Made by a program: the position numbers and the translations under genes
NCBI RefSeq assembly: GCF_010730355.1
Contig: NZ_AP022576.1
Coordinates: forward strand, 2,728,001 to 2,792,000
Reading direction: 5' to 3'
Source of the DNA: Mycobacterium florentinum
GTDB taxonomy: Bacteria > Actinomycetota > Actinomycetes > Mycobacteriales > Mycobacteriaceae
DNA length: 64,000 nt
Shown here: in pieces, positions 50,482-61,426 of the stretch
How the letters are laid out: each line of letters opens with the position of its first letter
Numbering within the stretch: the stretch's first letter is position 1
Notes under the pieces: generated by a model
Told to the model about the DNA's origin: nothing
Databases searched by the model: none
The model's input: the letters and a program-made list of their open reading frames with translations, nothing else

Positions 50482-51897
50482 TCAGGCTAGCCACACCGGA
50501 TTCGTCAGGGCGACCATCGCGCCGAGCCGGCCCCGTCGCCCGTCGCGCACCTCGAGTCGGGCAAATCGCGCGGACGCGGCGCCGAGCTCCCATTGCAGCC
50601 TGCTGCCCGCCGAGGCTACCGGCGCGCGTCCCGCGCAGCCCGCGGCAGTGATCAGGGCGGCGGTGGTCCCGGGGGCCCCACTGACGACCGCGGTGACCGT
50701 CACCGTGGTGCCGGGCGCCGCCCGCAGCTGCTGGCCGGGGCCGGCCACGTCGCCGCTCGGGCAGGACGCGGTCAGCTCACAGGCGACATCGCGTGATCCC
50801 ACGATGTACGAGCGGCCGCGCCGCAGCCCGTCGACGATCGCGGGCACCGACAGTTCGGCCGCGTGCACGGCCGTCTGCGGCGCGCCGACCACCTGGCGCC
50901 GGGCGTGGGAGTCGCTGCCGCCGACCGCGACGATACGCCGGCCCTGCCGCAATAGCCGTTGCCAAATACGAAGGGACACTTCATCATCGACGTTCCACTT
51001 GCCGTTCCACACCTCGAGCGAGTCCACGTCGGTGAAACCGAACTCCCACGCCGAGCCGGGTAGGGGCGCGGCGGGATGGGCGGCGACCACCAATCCCCCG
51101 GCTTGACGAACCTCGGCGGCGAAGCGCCCGAAGACCCCGTCACTCGGCCCGTAGCGCCAATCGACCCAGCCGTGCGGCGGCAGGCCGACGGCGAGCCAGT
51201 GCCCGTGCCGGGTGGTGACCTCGACACCGGGAATCACCAGCAGCGATCCGGTGCGACAGGTGGGCCATACCCGGTTGGCGGAGTTGGTGTTGTGCTCGGT
51301 GGAGACGATGAAGTCGAGCCCGCCGGCGTGCGCGGCCGACACCAGTTCACCGGGATCGCGCTCGCCGTCGGAGTGCTCGGTATGCAAATGCAGGTCACCG
51401 CGGTACCAGCGCGCACCCCCGACCGAGGCGGGCGTGAACGCCACCGGCGAGTCCTGCATCACCGGCGACTCGGCGGGTGGCTCATAGTCCAGCGTGACCC
51501 GTACCTGCCAGGACATCCCCCACGGGCTGAGGACCACCGGACCCAGCGCGACCGCCCATACGCCCGGCTCGATGGGGCCGGCCAGGTAGCCGGGCGTGGC
51601 GTAGGTGCGCGAGATCATGAAGCCGTCGCGGGCCCCGCCGGACCAGCCCCGAAATCCCGCCGCATTGCCCAGATCGTGCCCAGCCGCCCCAAATATCCCT
51701 AAATCCAACACATTTCGTGCCAGGCCGCCCATACCCGAGTCATAAGAGGCGGCCACCCGAATTTGTTGCACACCCGGCGGTACTTCGAACGGCAGGTAGG
51801 CCCACCGGTAGATACCAAAACCGAACCGTCCCGAAAACGCTATTTCGATTGCCGTGCCTGCGATGATGGCATCGGGCGCGACCCTGGCAATGCTCAT
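50482..51897 (-). CDS. CehA/McbA-family PHP metallohydrolase
   Basis: The ATG at 51897 follows GGGAGAAGG, giving 471 residues; an in-frame start at 51957 adds 20 non-conserved residues. An N-terminal beta-sandwich (about 1-165) precedes a PHP domain with metal motifs GDLHLHTEHSDG, STEHNT, VVAAHPAAPLPG and GGSDSHAR. The C-terminus (from about 385) is a further beta domain. CehA/McbA enzymes hydrolyse esters, carbamates or phosphoesters; this group is often linked to cell-envelope lipids. No signal peptide. Substrate unknown. Confidence 0.83.
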   Translation of the reverse strand: MSIARVAPDAIIAGTAIEIAFSGRFGFGIYRWAYLPFEVPPGVQQIRVAASYDSGMGGLARNVLDLGIFGAAGHDLGNAAGFRGWSGGARDGFMISRTYATPGYLAGPIEPGVWAVALGPVVLSPWGMSWQVRVTLDYEPPAESPVMQDSPVAFTPASVGGARWYRGDLHLHTEHSDGERDPGELVSAAHAGGLDFIVSTEHNTNSANRVWPTCRTGSLLVIPGVEVTTRHGHWLAVGLPPHGWVDWRYGPSDGVFGRFAAEVRQAGGLVVAAHPAAPLPGSAWEFGFTDVDSLEVWNGKWNVDDEVSLRIWQRLLRQGRRIVAVGGSDSHARRQVVGAPQTAVHAAELSVPAIVDGLRRGRSYIVGSRDVACELTASCPSGDVAGPGQQLRAAPGTTVTVTAVVSGAPGTTAALITAAGCAGRAPVASAGSRLQWELGAASARFARLEVRDGRRGRLGAMVALTNPVWLA

Positions 51898-52024
51898 GGC
51901 CTTCTCCCTGTCGGCGTGTTGCCACTCCGACGACGGTGTCGGGTACGCCCACAGCATTCGCCATCAAGGGCTAACCAGCCGTTACATCGACACGAACACC
52001 CGCTGTAGGGCTGGTGAGATCGCG

Positions 52025-52969
52025 CTACGCCGAGCGCTGCGCGGCGACGAACAGGTTGCCGGGGACGTCGTTCTCGACCTCTTCGGCGGGCCTGCGGCCA
52101 TAGCCGGCCATCAGCTCCAGCGACGGCGTCACCGTGACGTCCCAGCCGTGGCGACCGAACCAGGCACCCACGTCTTCGCGCTCTTCGAAGTACCACAATT
52201 CGTCGGTGCTGGGGACCTCGCGCTGCAGACCGGATTTGGCGAACGCCGCGCGGACGCGATCCATTCGCGCCTGCCGCCGCGTCCGCAGCTCGGGATCCAG
52301 GAACTTCGGCCCCAACGCCTCCACCCCGATCCGGCTGCCGGCGACGGTCAGCCCCTGCACACGTTCGAACAGCAGCTCCTGTGCCGCGGCCGGCAGATAG
52401 GGCATCAGCCCCTCAGCCGACCAGACGCTTGGTTCCGAGGCGTCAAAACCGGCTTCCCGCAACGCCGTTGGCCAATCCTGACGCAGATCCACCGGGACGG
52501 CGACCCGATTGCAGGCGGGTTCGGCCCCGTGTTCGGCCAGCGTCGACGCCTTGAATTCCAGCACCCTGGCCTGGTCGAGCTCGTAGACCGTGGTGCCGTC
52601 GGGCCAGGGCAACCGCCAGGATCGCGAGTCCAGCCCCGACGCCAGGATCACCGCCTGGGAAATGCCCGCCGTCGCCGCGTCGATGAAGAACGCGTCGAAA
52701 AAGGCGGTCCGGGAAGCCATGTAGCCGACCATCGCCTTCATCTGCTGCACCAGATTCGGTTCGGTTTCCAGCAGCTCGGCGGGCAGCTGCGGCGCGGAAT
52801 ACCAGTTCCACACTCCGTCGCCGGCCGCGTCGAGGAAAACCCGCGCGAACGGGTCGCGAATCAGTGGATTGTCGCTCTCGGTCTCCGCCGCGCGGGATGC
52901 CGCGACGCCCAGCGCCGTCGCCCCCACGCTCTCGGTGATCTCCCAGCTGTCGTTATCGGTTCTGGCCAC
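52025..52969 (-). CDS. SAM-dependent O-methyltransferase-like protein (UPF0677/Rv-type)
   Basis: The GTG at 52969 lies 8 bp after GGGAGG, giving 314 residues beginning [16 protein letters not shown], the usual N-terminus of this large mycobacterial family; a TTG at 52996 is less likely. Motifs: [22 protein letters not shown], the SAM site [19 protein letters not shown] and a C-terminal WFGRHGW. The family is related to leucine carboxyl methyltransferase and PPM1. Many paralogues exist in each mycobacterial genome; substrates are mostly unknown. Confidence 0.88.
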   Translation of the reverse strand: MARTDNDSWEITESVGATALGVAASRAAETESDNPLIRDPFARVFLDAAGDGVWNWYSAPQLPAELLETEPNLVQQMKAMVGYMASRTAFFDAFFIDAATAGISQAVILASGLDSRSWRLPWPDGTTVYELDQARVLEFKASTLAEHGAEPACNRVAVPVDLRQDWPTALREAGFDASEPSVWSAEGLMPYLPAAAQELLFERVQGLTVAGSRIGVEALGPKFLDPELRTRRQARMDRVRAAFAKSGLQREVPSTDELWYFEEREDVGAWFGRHGWDVTVTPSLELMAGYGRRPAEEVENDVPGNLFVAAQRSA

Positions 52970-53173
52970 GCTCACGTCCTCCCAGTTGACACCCAACTTA
53001 GGCGACCCTACGTGAGCAAGCTGTCCGCAGGCTGTGGCCTTGTTCGGCGCCCGCTAGCGTTTACCCGCAGGTGAACAAGCTGGCCGTCAGGTTCATGCGC
53101 ACTTGCCCGGAGGTATCCGGTTAAGTTGTCGGCGGGCGGCGAACAGTGTGGCCCCGGTCCGAAGGATCCTGAC

Positions 53174-55549
53174 ATGCGAGTTGACGGGCGCGACATCAGC
53201 GTCTCTGGCAGCTTGCTGCAACCGGTGAATCGGCGGACCAACGACATTCTGCGGCTGATCCTGGCCACCGCCTTCCTTGCGACGGTGATCACCGGTTCGC
53301 TGGTCACCCGCACCCGCTGGATTCGGCTGGAGAAATCCGTCTCGCGAATTGTCGGGGTGTTGTCGCCCACGCAGGCCGATGTGGTTTACCTGTTGTACGG
53401 ATTCGCGATTCTGGCACTGCCGTTCATGATCCTGATCGGCCTGATCGTCGCCCGGCAATGGAAACTGTTGGGCGCCTACGGAGCCGCCGCGATTCTTGCC
53501 GCACTGCCGTTGTCGATCAGCAGCAACCGCCTCGCCGCGCCCCGATGGCACTTCGATGTCTCGGACCGGCTGAGCACGCTGCCCGCGCAGTTCCTCGACG
53601 ACCCGCGCTGGATCGCGATGCTGGCCGCGGTGCTGACGGTTTCGGGTCCCTGGTTGCCCGCGCGCTGGCGGCACTGGTGGTGGGCACTGCTGCTCGCGTT
53701 CGTGCCGATTCACCTCGTCATCAGCGCCATCGTCCCGGCCCGCTCGTTGCTGGGGTTGGCGGTGGGATGGTTCGTCGGCGCGCTGGTGGTGCTGGCCGTC
53801 GGTACGCCCGCGCTGGAAGTGCCGCTGGCGGCGGCGGTCCGTGCGATGGCCAAGCGTGGATTCGTGGTGTCGCGGCTGATGGTGGTCCGCCCCGCCGGAC
53901 CCGGTCCGCTGGTGCTGTCGACCGATTCCGGTGATCCCGATTCGACGGCGGCGATCGAGTTGTACGGCCCGCACCAACGCAGCGGCGGTGCCCTGCGAGA
54001 GCTATGGCGCAAGCTGCGGCTGCGCGATGCCGAGACCGCGCCGTTTCAGGCGTCGATGAGCCGTGCCGTCGAGCATCGCGCGTTGATGGCCATCGCCATC
54101 GGTGAGGCCGGCGTGGCGAACACGTCGACGATCGCCTTCGCGGCCCTGGACCGGGGTTGGACGCTGTACGCGCACAGGCCCGTTCGGGGGATCCCGCTCG
54201 ACGAATGCACGAAGACCACTCCGGTCGCGCGGGTGTGGGAGTCGCTGCGAAAGTTGCACGCCTATCAGATCTCGCACGGCGACCTGCGCTGCCATGAGAT
54301 CACGGTCGACGACGGCACGGTGCTCTTCGGTGGATTCGGCAACGCCGAGTACGGCGCCACCGACGTCCAGCTGCAATCGGACGTGGCCCAGCTCCTGGTG
54401 ACGACCACGGCGCTGTACGACGCGAAGTCGGCGGTGCGGGCGGCGATCGACACGTTCGGCAAGGACCGCATCTTGACCGCGTCTCGCCGGCTCACCAAAA
54501 CCGCTGTGCCCAAACGGGTCCGGAAGTCGGTAGGCGATGCGGCCGCCGTCATCTCCGCCGCCCGGGCCGAAGTCAAGTCTCAGACGGGTGCGGATCAGAT
54601 CGAGAAGGAAACCATCACCCGGTTCACCCGCAGCCAGGTCGTCCAGCTGGTTCTGCTCGGCGCGCTGGTCTACGTCGCCTATCCCTTCATCGCCACCGTT
54701 CCGGCGTTCTTTTCCGAACTCAGAACGGCGAATTGGTGGTGGGCGCTGCTGGGCGTGTTCATCTCGGCCTCGACGTATGTGGGTGCGGCGGCCGCGTTGT
54801 GGGCGTGCACCGACGGGACGGTGAACTTCTGGAAGCTGTCAATTGCCCAGGTGGCCAACACCTTTGCCGCAACCACCACCCCGGCCGGGGTAGGCGGCCT
54901 GGCGCTGAGCACCCGGATCTTGCAGAAGGGTGGCCTGTCCGTCATGCGGGCCACCGCCGCGGTGGCGTTGCAGCAATCCGTGCAGGTGATCATGCACCTG
55001 GTGTTGCTGATCTTGTTCAGCACCGTGGCGGGCGCGTCGATGGACCTTTCGCATTTCGTCCCGGATGCGACGGTGCTCTACCTGCTCGCCGGTGTGGCGC
55101 TGGGCATTATCGGCACGTTCCTGTTCGTGCCCAAGCTCCGCAGCTGGCTGGCGACGGCGGTGCGCCCGCGGCTGCAGGAGGTGGCCAAGGACCTCGTCGA
55201 GCTCGTCCGTGAACCCAAGCGACTCTCGCTGATCGTACTCGGTTGTGCCGGAACAACTCTCGGTGCGGCACTGGCACTCTGGACCAGCGTCCAGGCCTTC
55301 GGCGGCGGCGCGACCTTCGTCACCTGCACCGTCGTGACGATGGTCGGCGGCACGCTGGCTTCGGCCGCGCCGACACCTGGCGGTGTGGGCGCCGTCGAGG
55401 CGGCGTTGATCGGTGGATTGGCGGCCTTCGGTGTACCCGCCGCCGTCGGCGTGCCGTCGGTGCTGCTGTATCGGGTGCTCACCTGTTGGCTGCCGGTGTT
55501 CATCGGCTGGCCGGTGATGCGCTGGCTCGCCGACAACGACATGGTCTAG
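53174..55549 (+). CDS. LPG-synthase-type flippase fused to a degenerate kinase-like domain
   Basis: The ATG at 53174 is 8 bp after AAGGA; 791 residues. Order: four to six membrane helices (about 25-46, 70-93, 98-117, 147-160, 169-209); a cytoplasmic kinase-like domain (about 240-440) with catalytic-loop-like HGDLR (368-372) but FGGFG (385-389) where DFG should be, so metal-binding Asp is missing; then the UPF0104/lysylphosphatidylglycerol synthetase membrane domain (about 486-780) with APTPGGVGAVEA near 732-743. No soluble GNAT/aminoacyl transferase domain is present, so it is a translocase-like protein rather than a full MprF. It may move a polyprenyl or glycolipid under control of the pseudokinase. 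Confidence 0.85.
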   Translation: MRVDGRDISVSGSLLQPVNRRTNDILRLILATAFLATVITGSLVTRTRWIRLEKSVSRIVGVLSPTQADVVYLLYGFAILALPFMILIGLIVARQWKLLGAYGAAAILAALPLSISSNRLAAPRWHFDVSDRLSTLPAQFLDDPRWIAMLAAVLTVSGPWLPARWRHWWWALLLAFVPIHLVISAIVPARSLLGLAVGWFVGALVVLAVGTPALEVPLAAAVRAMAKRGFVVSRLMVVRPAGPGPLVLSTDSGDPDSTAAIELYGPHQRSGGALRELWRKLRLRDAETAPFQASMSRAVEHRALMAIAIGEAGVANTSTIAFAALDRGWTLYAHRPVRGIPLDECTKTTPVARVWESLRKLHAYQISHGDLRCHEITVDDGTVLFGGFGNAEYGATDVQLQSDVAQLLVTTTALYDAKSAVRAAIDTFGKDRILTASRRLTKTAVPKRVRKSVGDAAAVISAARAEVKSQTGADQIEKETITRFTRSQVVQLVLLGALVYVAYPFIATVPAFFSELRTANWWWALLGVFISASTYVGAAAALWACTDGTVNFWKLSIAQVANTFAATTTPAGVGGLALSTRILQKGGLSVMRATAAVALQQSVQVIMHLVLLILFSTVAGASMDLSHFVPDATVLYLLAGVALGIIGTFLFVPKLRSWLATAVRPRLQEVAKDLVELVREPKRLSLIVLGCAGTTLGAALALWTSVQAFGGGATFVTCTVVTMVGGTLASAAPTPGGVGAVEAALIGGLAAFGVPAAVGVPSVLLYRVLTCWLPVFIGWPVMRWLADNDMV

Positions 55550-55557
55550 CCACCCGC

Positions 55558-58194
55558 TCAGGGTTCGTCGGTCTGGGCCTGCGTGTTGACCAGTACGGTT
55601 GCCGTCCGCACACTCTCGCCGACCATGGCGGTGAGATAGACGAAGTAATAGCCCTCGGACACCGACCGCGCCACCGTGATCGGGACGGTGACGGTGGACG
55701 ACCCGTCCGAGGCGAACTGACCCGACACCGGTGCAGCCGTAATCCCGGCGTCGGGCGACACGGCGGAGAGGCTGTAGTTACCGGCACCGTCGACCATCCG
55801 TTGCGCGTCGACTTTGACGCTGCCCGTGCTTCCGGGAGCGATCGTGACGACGGGAGTGGACACATTGAGAGTTATCGCCGAACCGCCGGCTCCAAACGAC
55901 GGCGGCGCCGAGGATTTACCGGCGCCCCAGGATCTGTCCGGGTGCGCGGCGAGGGAGAACGCGAGCTCTCCCCCGGTGCGGATGAGTGACTCGGGCACAA
56001 AGGTGCGGTCGGTGGGCTTACCGTCGACGTTCAGACCGCTGATGTACCTCGGCTGGTTCGGTCCGGACGCCCCCGGCGCGGAAATCCGGATGGAATTGCC
56101 TGCCGGAAGCCTGATTACGGCACGATCGAAGAGCGGTGTGTTGAGTGTGAGGATTGGCGCACCGGGAGTGCCGGGATACAGTCCGAGCGCAGCCCAGACA
56201 TACCAACTGGAGAGCGCGCCGAGGTCGTCGTTACCCGGCGCGCCATCCGGCGTGGGCCCGAATAGGCCGCGCACCCGATCGACCGTGAGTTGGGTCTTCC
56301 ACGGCTGACCGATGTAGTTGTAGAGCCAAGGCACCCCGAAGCCGGGCTCGTTGCCGGCCCAGAGGTACGGCTCGTTGGGACCCACGTTGAGTTTCTTGGT
56401 GAAGCGGTCGAGTCGACTGGCCACCGCCTGGCGACCGCCGAGTGCTGTCACCAGGCCGGCTACGTTGTGCGGTACCCACCAGACGTATTGCTCCGCGTTG
56501 CCTTCCTCGTATCCGACTTGGCCGAAAGTCGAAGGGGAATCCACGAATCCAGGGCCGCTACGGAAGTACCCCATCAGGCTCCGGGGCGACACGTAGCGGG
56601 TGGTCGGATTGAACAGGTTCTGCCAGTACTGCGACCGATTCTGGAATTGGGCCGCGGTCGCGGAGTCACCGAGCGAGTCGGCAAGTCTGGAGATAGCGAA
56701 GTCGTCGACCGACCATTCGAGCGTGATCGACGCGTCGGCGATCCAACCATCGGTGCCGAACTCGTACGTAAACGGCGCGTAGCCGTACTCGAGGTAAGTG
56801 GCGATGCCCGGCCGCTCCACGTACCCGTTCAGTCCGACTCCGCCTCTCACCGCCGCATTCACCATGTGGCGCAAGGCCGTTCGGACGTCAAAGTCACGGG
56901 CTCCGTACATGTAGAGATTGACGATGAGGGGTACCACATTGTCCCCGCTCATCTCGCCGGTCGCATAATTCGCAAATGACCACCGGGGAAACGATCCGCT
57001 TTGCTCGGCGTCGTTGACGAGCGATTGCGCCATATCGCTGGCTTGCCTTGGAAACAGCAGTCCCTGAAGGGGCGCCAGACTGCGGTAGGTGTCCCAGTCG
57101 GAAAAGTTGGCGTACTGGGTGTGCCCTTTGGCTACTTCGTGGATGACGCCGTCGAATCCGATGTAGCGTCCGTCCGCATCGTTGAAGACGTTGGGGTGCA
57201 ACAGGGATCGGTAAAGGGCCGTGTAGAACGTGTCGAGGTCGGCGGTATTCCTGCCGGCCACCGCGATACACGACAGCATCGCTTTCCACTCGGAGAGTGC
57301 GGCGGCGCGCACCTCGTCGAAGCTCGCAGCGCCCTCGGCAGCCAGATTTGCCCGGGCCCCGTCGATACCGACATAGGAGATCGCGGTGCGGGCTTCGACC
57401 ACCGAGCCGGGCGGAAAACTCACGTAGCCGCCGCTGTAGGGCGACACCGCGGTACGGGCGCCGGCGTCGACCGAGTAGCCATCCCAGGTTCCGTAAGAGA
57501 TGAACGGCTGGCTGAACTTCATCGCGAAATACACTGTGTACGTGTTGTTCTTGCCGCAGAACCCACCGCTGGTCGCCCAACCGGTGATGGTGGTGTTGTC
57601 CTCGCCGATCTGGATGGCCGCGCGGGAGTTGCCCGCCAGCGACGCGCCGGAACGCACCTGGATTACCGCCGGCCGGCCGTTATGCGGGTAGCTGAACCGA
57701 CCGACGCCGGTACGGGCAGTGGCGGTGAGTTCCCCGGTCACTGCGGTGTCGGGGAACCGCACGGTGTAGTAGCCCGGCTCGCCCTGTTCCGTGTCGTCGT
57801 GGGCGATCCGTTCCCAGGCATTCCAGGGTTGCGAGTCGCTCGCGCTGGTGGTCGGCAACATCGAGATATCCCCGAATGCCGCACAACCCACCGACGCGTG
57901 CGTCATGCTGAACCCGGTCGAGTGCGGGTTGTGGTAGTTATAGCCGGCGTAGTTACCGACCGTGTCCGGCGAATACTGCACCATCCCGAACGGCACCGCC
58001 GCGCCGGGAAAGTTGTTGATCTCGCCCACCGTCTCACCACCCGTGCCCGTCCCGATGAGCGTGTCAACGTGCTCGACCGGGTCGGCGACGAACGCCGGCT
58101 CACCGTCGTAAGCAATGGGCGGCGCGGCCGCCACGAACGTCATGAAGACAGCCACCACCGCAGTCAGTGCGGTGAGGACTGTTCGTGACTTCAT
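55558..58194 (-). CDS. Secreted glycoside hydrolase family 92 alpha-mannosidase
   Basis: 878 residues with a Sec signal peptide (1-25 or so, [20 protein letters not shown] region). GH92 features follow: [33 protein letters not shown] in parts, [26 protein letters not shown] in parts, and [22 protein letters not shown] (in parts) with the conserved acidic pair. A C-terminal beta-sandwich (about 760-878) resembles an Ig-like module. The family are Ca-dependent exo-mannosidases. M. tuberculosis Rv0584 is a GH92 relative at another locus. A cell-surface or host mannoside is the likely target. Confidence 0.9.
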   Translation of the reverse strand: MKSRTVLTALTAVVAVFMTFVAAAPPIAYDGEPAFVADPVEHVDTLIGTGTGGETVGEINNFPGAAVPFGMVQYSPDTVGNYAGYNYHNPHSTGFSMTHASVGCAAFGDISMLPTTSASDSQPWNAWERIAHDDTEQGEPGYYTVRFPDTAVTGELTATARTGVGRFSYPHNGRPAVIQVRSGASLAGNSRAAIQIGEDNTTITGWATSGGFCGKNNTYTVYFAMKFSQPFISYGTWDGYSVDAGARTAVSPYSGGYVSFPPGSVVEARTAISYVGIDGARANLAAEGAASFDEVRAAALSEWKAMLSCIAVAGRNTADLDTFYTALYRSLLHPNVFNDADGRYIGFDGVIHEVAKGHTQYANFSDWDTYRSLAPLQGLLFPRQASDMAQSLVNDAEQSGSFPRWSFANYATGEMSGDNVVPLIVNLYMYGARDFDVRTALRHMVNAAVRGGVGLNGYVERPGIATYLEYGYAPFTYEFGTDGWIADASITLEWSVDDFAISRLADSLGDSATAAQFQNRSQYWQNLFNPTTRYVSPRSLMGYFRSGPGFVDSPSTFGQVGYEEGNAEQYVWWVPHNVAGLVTALGGRQAVASRLDRFTKKLNVGPNEPYLWAGNEPGFGVPWLYNYIGQPWKTQLTVDRVRGLFGPTPDGAPGNDDLGALSSWYVWAALGLYPGTPGAPILTLNTPLFDRAVIRLPAGNSIRISAPGASGPNQPRYISGLNVDGKPTDRTFVPESLIRTGGELAFSLAAHPDRSWGAGKSSAPPSFGAGGSAITLNVSTPVVTIAPGSTGSVKVDAQRMVDGAGNYSLSAVSPDAGITAAPVSGQFASDGSSTVTVPITVARSVSEGYYFVYLTAMVGESVRTATVLVNTQAQTDEP

Positions 58195-58406
58195 AGCTGT
58201 CTCTTACTGGATAACAGTCTCTTCGCGTACGTATTTCGCAGAGAGACTTCCGAAAGCTCCGAGCGGCCCGCAGGCCAGCAATCTTTCCCGACGACGTCGA
58301 TTGATCCCGGTCCGCAAGCCCTGGCACAGGTAACGGTTCAATTTTCGGGGCAATTGCTCAACGAGACGGCCAAATCCAGCAACTATTGTTGGGGTGCTGA
58401 GTCTGG

Positions 58407-58580
58407 CGAGACATCAACATCGACGGCTGCCAGGCGTGGGCGCTGGACGGCGATGATTTCATCCTCTACCTGCCGGCCGAACGCGGCCCGGGCGGGATTT
58501 CGCCCGGCGCCGTCTCGCCCCACATCCCGCTGGCCCAGCTCGCGCCGATCCTGCGCGGAAAAGGCTGCTCAACCTGGCGA
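58407..58580 (+). pseudogene. Possible remnant of a DUF3298-type secreted protein gene
   Basis: The frame after the stop at 58400 reads RDINIDGCQAWALDGDDFIL, then YLPAERGPGG, and ends near LAQLAPILRGKGCSTW. Such a tail resembles the C-terminus of mycobacterial DUF3298/RsiV-type exported proteins. No start codon, signal peptide or N-terminal part is present, so it appears to be the end of a lost gene. The rest of 58195-58599 holds nothing I can assign. Confidence 0.35.
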
Positions 58581-58599
58581 TTGGCCTTACGGTGTGTGC

Positions 58600-59085
58600 A
58601 TGGCAGAAGAGTCGTACGCGATCGACGCCGGGCACCCGCCCTCGTTCCTGCTCAAACTCATCAACCCGATGCTGGGTTTCCTGCTGCGCACCCCGCTGGC
58701 CGGCCCGGTCCGCAAGCAGCTGATGGTGCTGAGCTTCACCGGCCGAAAGACCGGACGCCCGTTCACACTTCCGGTGAGCGCCCACGTGATTGACAACGAT
58801 CTGTATGCGCTGACCGGTGCTCCGTGGAAGCAGAACTTCCGCGGTGGCGCGCCGGCCCAGGTCGTCTACGACGGAAAGTCGACCGCGATGAGCGGCCAGC
58901 TGATCCGCGACCGCGCCATCGTTTCCGACCTCTACAAGCGCTGCGCCGAGGCGTACGGCCTGCGGCGTGCGCAAACGATGATCGGGCTGAAATTCCGCGA
59001 CCAGCGCATCCCGACGCTCGAGGAGTTCGGCGAGGCGGTCGACCGCATGCACCTCGGTGCGGTGAAGCTGACGCCGGTCAGCTAG
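58600..59085 (+). CDS. Deazaflavin (F420)-dependent nitroreductase-family protein
   Basis: The ATG at 58600 gives 161 residues. Family pattern of DDN-like split-barrel proteins: a hydrophobic N-terminus (PSFLLKLINPMLGFLLRTPL in parts), then LMVLSFTGRKTGRPFTLPV (in parts), VSAHVIDNDLYALTG and WKQNFRGGAPAQVVYDGK (in parts). These bind F420 or related cofactors; the hydrophobic start suggests membrane association. Substrate unknown. It overlaps the frame of the upstream gene remnant. Confidence 0.82.
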   Translation: MAEESYAIDAGHPPSFLLKLINPMLGFLLRTPLAGPVRKQLMVLSFTGRKTGRPFTLPVSAHVIDNDLYALTGAPWKQNFRGGAPAQVVYDGKSTAMSGQLIRDRAIVSDLYKRCAEAYGLRRAQTMIGLKFRDQRIPTLEEFGEAVDRMHLGAVKLTPVS

Positions 59086-59178
59086 CCCCGGCTTTCGAGC
59101 GTGCAACGACGGCGTTGAGTGTGCGCCAGGGGCGGAGATTCGGCTATTTTCCCGCCCAGACGCAACACTCGCGGGCGG

Positions 59179-60267
59179 TTAGCCGGCCGCCGCGCCGGCA
59201 GCCGCCCGGGTTCGGGTGGTCACCGGCGGCTCGAACCCGGCGTCCGACACCGCGTCCCGCACCGCCTCGCCCACCGCCTCCGCCCGGTCGGTCGGCACCA
59301 AGGCGATCACGCAACCCCCGAACCCGCCGCCGGTCATCCGCGCGCCCAGGGCACCCGCTCGGACCGCGGTGTCGGCGATCAGGTCGATGCGCCCGGTGGT
59401 GATCTCGAAGTCGTCCCGCATCGACGCATGCGAGGCGGTCATGATCTCACCCGCCACGGTGAAGTCCGAATCACGCACCGCGGCAACGAAATCGAGAACG
59501 CGCCGGTTCTCGGTCAGCACGTGACGGGCCCGGCGGACGTCGACCGGATCGGTGATCGGCGCCAACACCGAGGGCCCGCCGTCTTGAACCTCACGCAGCG
59601 ACGACACCGCGAGCGCGGCGGCCGCCCGCTCGCACGACGCGCGCCGGGCCGCGTACTCGCCGCCGGCATGCCGGTGCCGCGCCCGGGAGTCGATCAGCAG
59701 CAGCGCGACGCCGCACGCGTCGGGGTCGAAGGCCACCGGCTCGACGGTGACATCACGGAAGTCGATCAGCAGCGCGGTCGACGGCTCGCCGAAAAGTGCG
59801 GACAGTTGGTCAAGCAAACCCGTTGGGGCCCCGACGTATTCGTTCTCGGCGCGCCGGGCCAGCCGCGCTTGGTCCTTTCTGTCGATGCGGACACCGGCTA
59901 CGGTTGTCAGCGCGCCCAGCACCGCGCATTCCAGCGCCGCCGACGACGACAGGCCCGACCCCATCTGCACGTCGCTGGTGACCGACATCGCCCCACCCGG
60001 CACCGGGTGACCGGCCTGGCGCAGCGCCCACACCACACCGGCGACGTAACTCGCCCAGCCGTCCAGGTCGCCCGGAACGGTGCCCAGCGGAATACGGACC
60101 GCGCCGTCCGCGCGATCGCTACTGACGGTGATGGCGTCGTCGCGGTCGGGGGTAAAGGTCACGACGGTGCGCTGTGGGAGCGCGATCGGCAGCGCGAATC
60201 CGAGGTTGTAGTCGGTGTGCTCCCCGATCAGATTGATCCGGCCCGGTGCCGCGTAGCGGACCGTCAT
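59179..60267 (-). CDS. galK: Galactokinase
   Basis: 362 residues of the GHMP kinase family. GalK signature [13 protein letters not shown] (in place of the usual PGRVNLIGEH), ATP loop [12 protein letters not shown], catalytic region [18 protein letters not shown] in parts, and [12 protein letters not shown]. It phosphorylates galactose to galactose-1-phosphate in the Leloir pathway. Its ATG overlaps the galT stop by 4 bp. Asp in the position of the catalytic base (LLDQL) is present. Confidence 0.94.
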   Translation of the reverse strand: MTVRYAAPGRINLIGEHTDYNLGFALPIALPQRTVVTFTPDRDDAITVSSDRADGAVRIPLGTVPGDLDGWASYVAGVVWALRQAGHPVPGGAMSVTSDVQMGSGLSSSAALECAVLGALTTVAGVRIDRKDQARLARRAENEYVGAPTGLLDQLSALFGEPSTALLIDFRDVTVEPVAFDPDACGVALLLIDSRARHRHAGGEYAARRASCERAAAALAVSSLREVQDGGPSVLAPITDPVDVRRARHVLTENRRVLDFVAAVRDSDFTVAGEIMTASHASMRDDFEITTGRIDLIADTAVRAGALGARMTGGGFGGCVIALVPTDRAEAVGEAVRDAVSDAGFEPPVTTRTRAAAGAAAG

Positions 60268-61346
60268 GCGAGTTCACGCAATCGCTGGGCCACGCTTTCG
60301 GGCATGACGTCGCCGATGAACGCGCCCATCGCCGATTCGGAAGCCGCCAAGTACTTGAGCTTGGTGGCACTGCGCCGGATCGACATCAACTCGACGTGGA
60401 AATAGCCGTCCGCTTGGGCCTCGGTGTCCGCGTACTGGTGCAGTGCCGAAATATAAGGCAGCGGAACCGAATACATCCGGTCGAACCGTCCGAGCACGTC
60501 GAGATAGAGCCGGGCGAATGCGTCGAGTTCGCCGTCGGTCAATTCGACAAGGTTGTGCACGAACCTGTTCGGGTAGATATGCACCTCGACGGGCCAGCGC
60601 GCCGCGAACGGCACGAACGCCGTGAACAGCTCGCTGCGCGCCACGATGCGGCTGCCGTCGGCGACCTCGTGCGCCAGCAGGCCGGCAAAGAGGTTGTCGC
60701 CGTGCTGCTTTCGATGTTCGCGTGCCTGCTCCAGCATCGTGGCGGTTCGCGGCGTCAGATACGGGTAGCCATAGATCTGACCATGCGGATGGCTCAGCGT
60801 GACCCCGATTTCCTCACCACGATTTTCGAAGCAGAACACCTGCTCGATGCCCGGTGTGGCCAGCAGGTCGGCGGTGCGGTGCCGCCAGGCGTCGACGACC
60901 AGCCGTGCGTGCGCAGGTGGCAACTCGGAGAACGAACCGGTGTGGTCGCTGGAAAAACAGATCACCTCGGTGCGGCCGTGCCCGGGCGCGGAGACGAAGT
61001 CGTCGCCGGCGGGCGCACCCATCGCCCGCCCGGCGCCGGACAGGCTCGGGAACCGGTTCTCGAACACGACGACGTCGTAGTCCGGTGCGGGCACCTCGCT
61101 GGTCAATCCGGTGGGACCCGGACACAGCGGGCACTGATCGGCGGGCGGCTTGTAGGTGCGGTCCTGTCGCAGCGCGGCGATGATCACCCATTGCCCGGTC
61201 GACCGGTCGAACCGCAATTGCGACTGGTCCGGATCGCGCTCCGGCAAGGGTCTGCGATCGGCGACCGGCTCCGGACAGTGTCCCGGCAATGCGAAGAACA
61301 ACAGGTCACGGCCGTCGGCCAGTTTCGCCCGCGTCGGCGCTGTCAC
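60264..61346 (-). CDS. galT: Galactose-1-phosphate uridylyltransferase (intact)
   Basis: 360 residues in one frame, with GTG start. Zinc-site Cys in QCPLCPG, ENRFPSL, the catalytic [11 protein letters not shown] and EVHIYPNR, and the C-terminal [10 protein letters not shown]. In M. tuberculosis this gene is annotated in two pieces, galTa and galTb (Rv0618-Rv0619), whereas here both halves are one protein. It forms an operon with galK and is divergent from the FUSC gene, 80 bp away. Confidence 0.94.
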   Translation of the reverse strand: MTAPTRAKLADGRDLLFFALPGHCPEPVADRRPLPERDPDQSQLRFDRSTGQWVIIAALRQDRTYKPPADQCPLCPGPTGLTSEVPAPDYDVVVFENRFPSLSGAGRAMGAPAGDDFVSAPGHGRTEVICFSSDHTGSFSELPPAHARLVVDAWRHRTADLLATPGIEQVFCFENRGEEIGVTLSHPHGQIYGYPYLTPRTATMLEQAREHRKQHGDNLFAGLLAHEVADGSRIVARSELFTAFVPFAARWPVEVHIYPNRFVHNLVELTDGELDAFARLYLDVLGRFDRMYSVPLPYISALHQYADTEAQADGYFHVELMSIRRSATKLKYLAASESAMGAFIGDVMPESVAQRLRELA

Positions 61347-61426
61347 GAGTTCGAAGACTAGCCTGGTCGGCAGCAGTCAGGCAGTGACGCCGCCCATAGG
61401 GTGAGCAGAAAGAGAGGCGGGAACGG

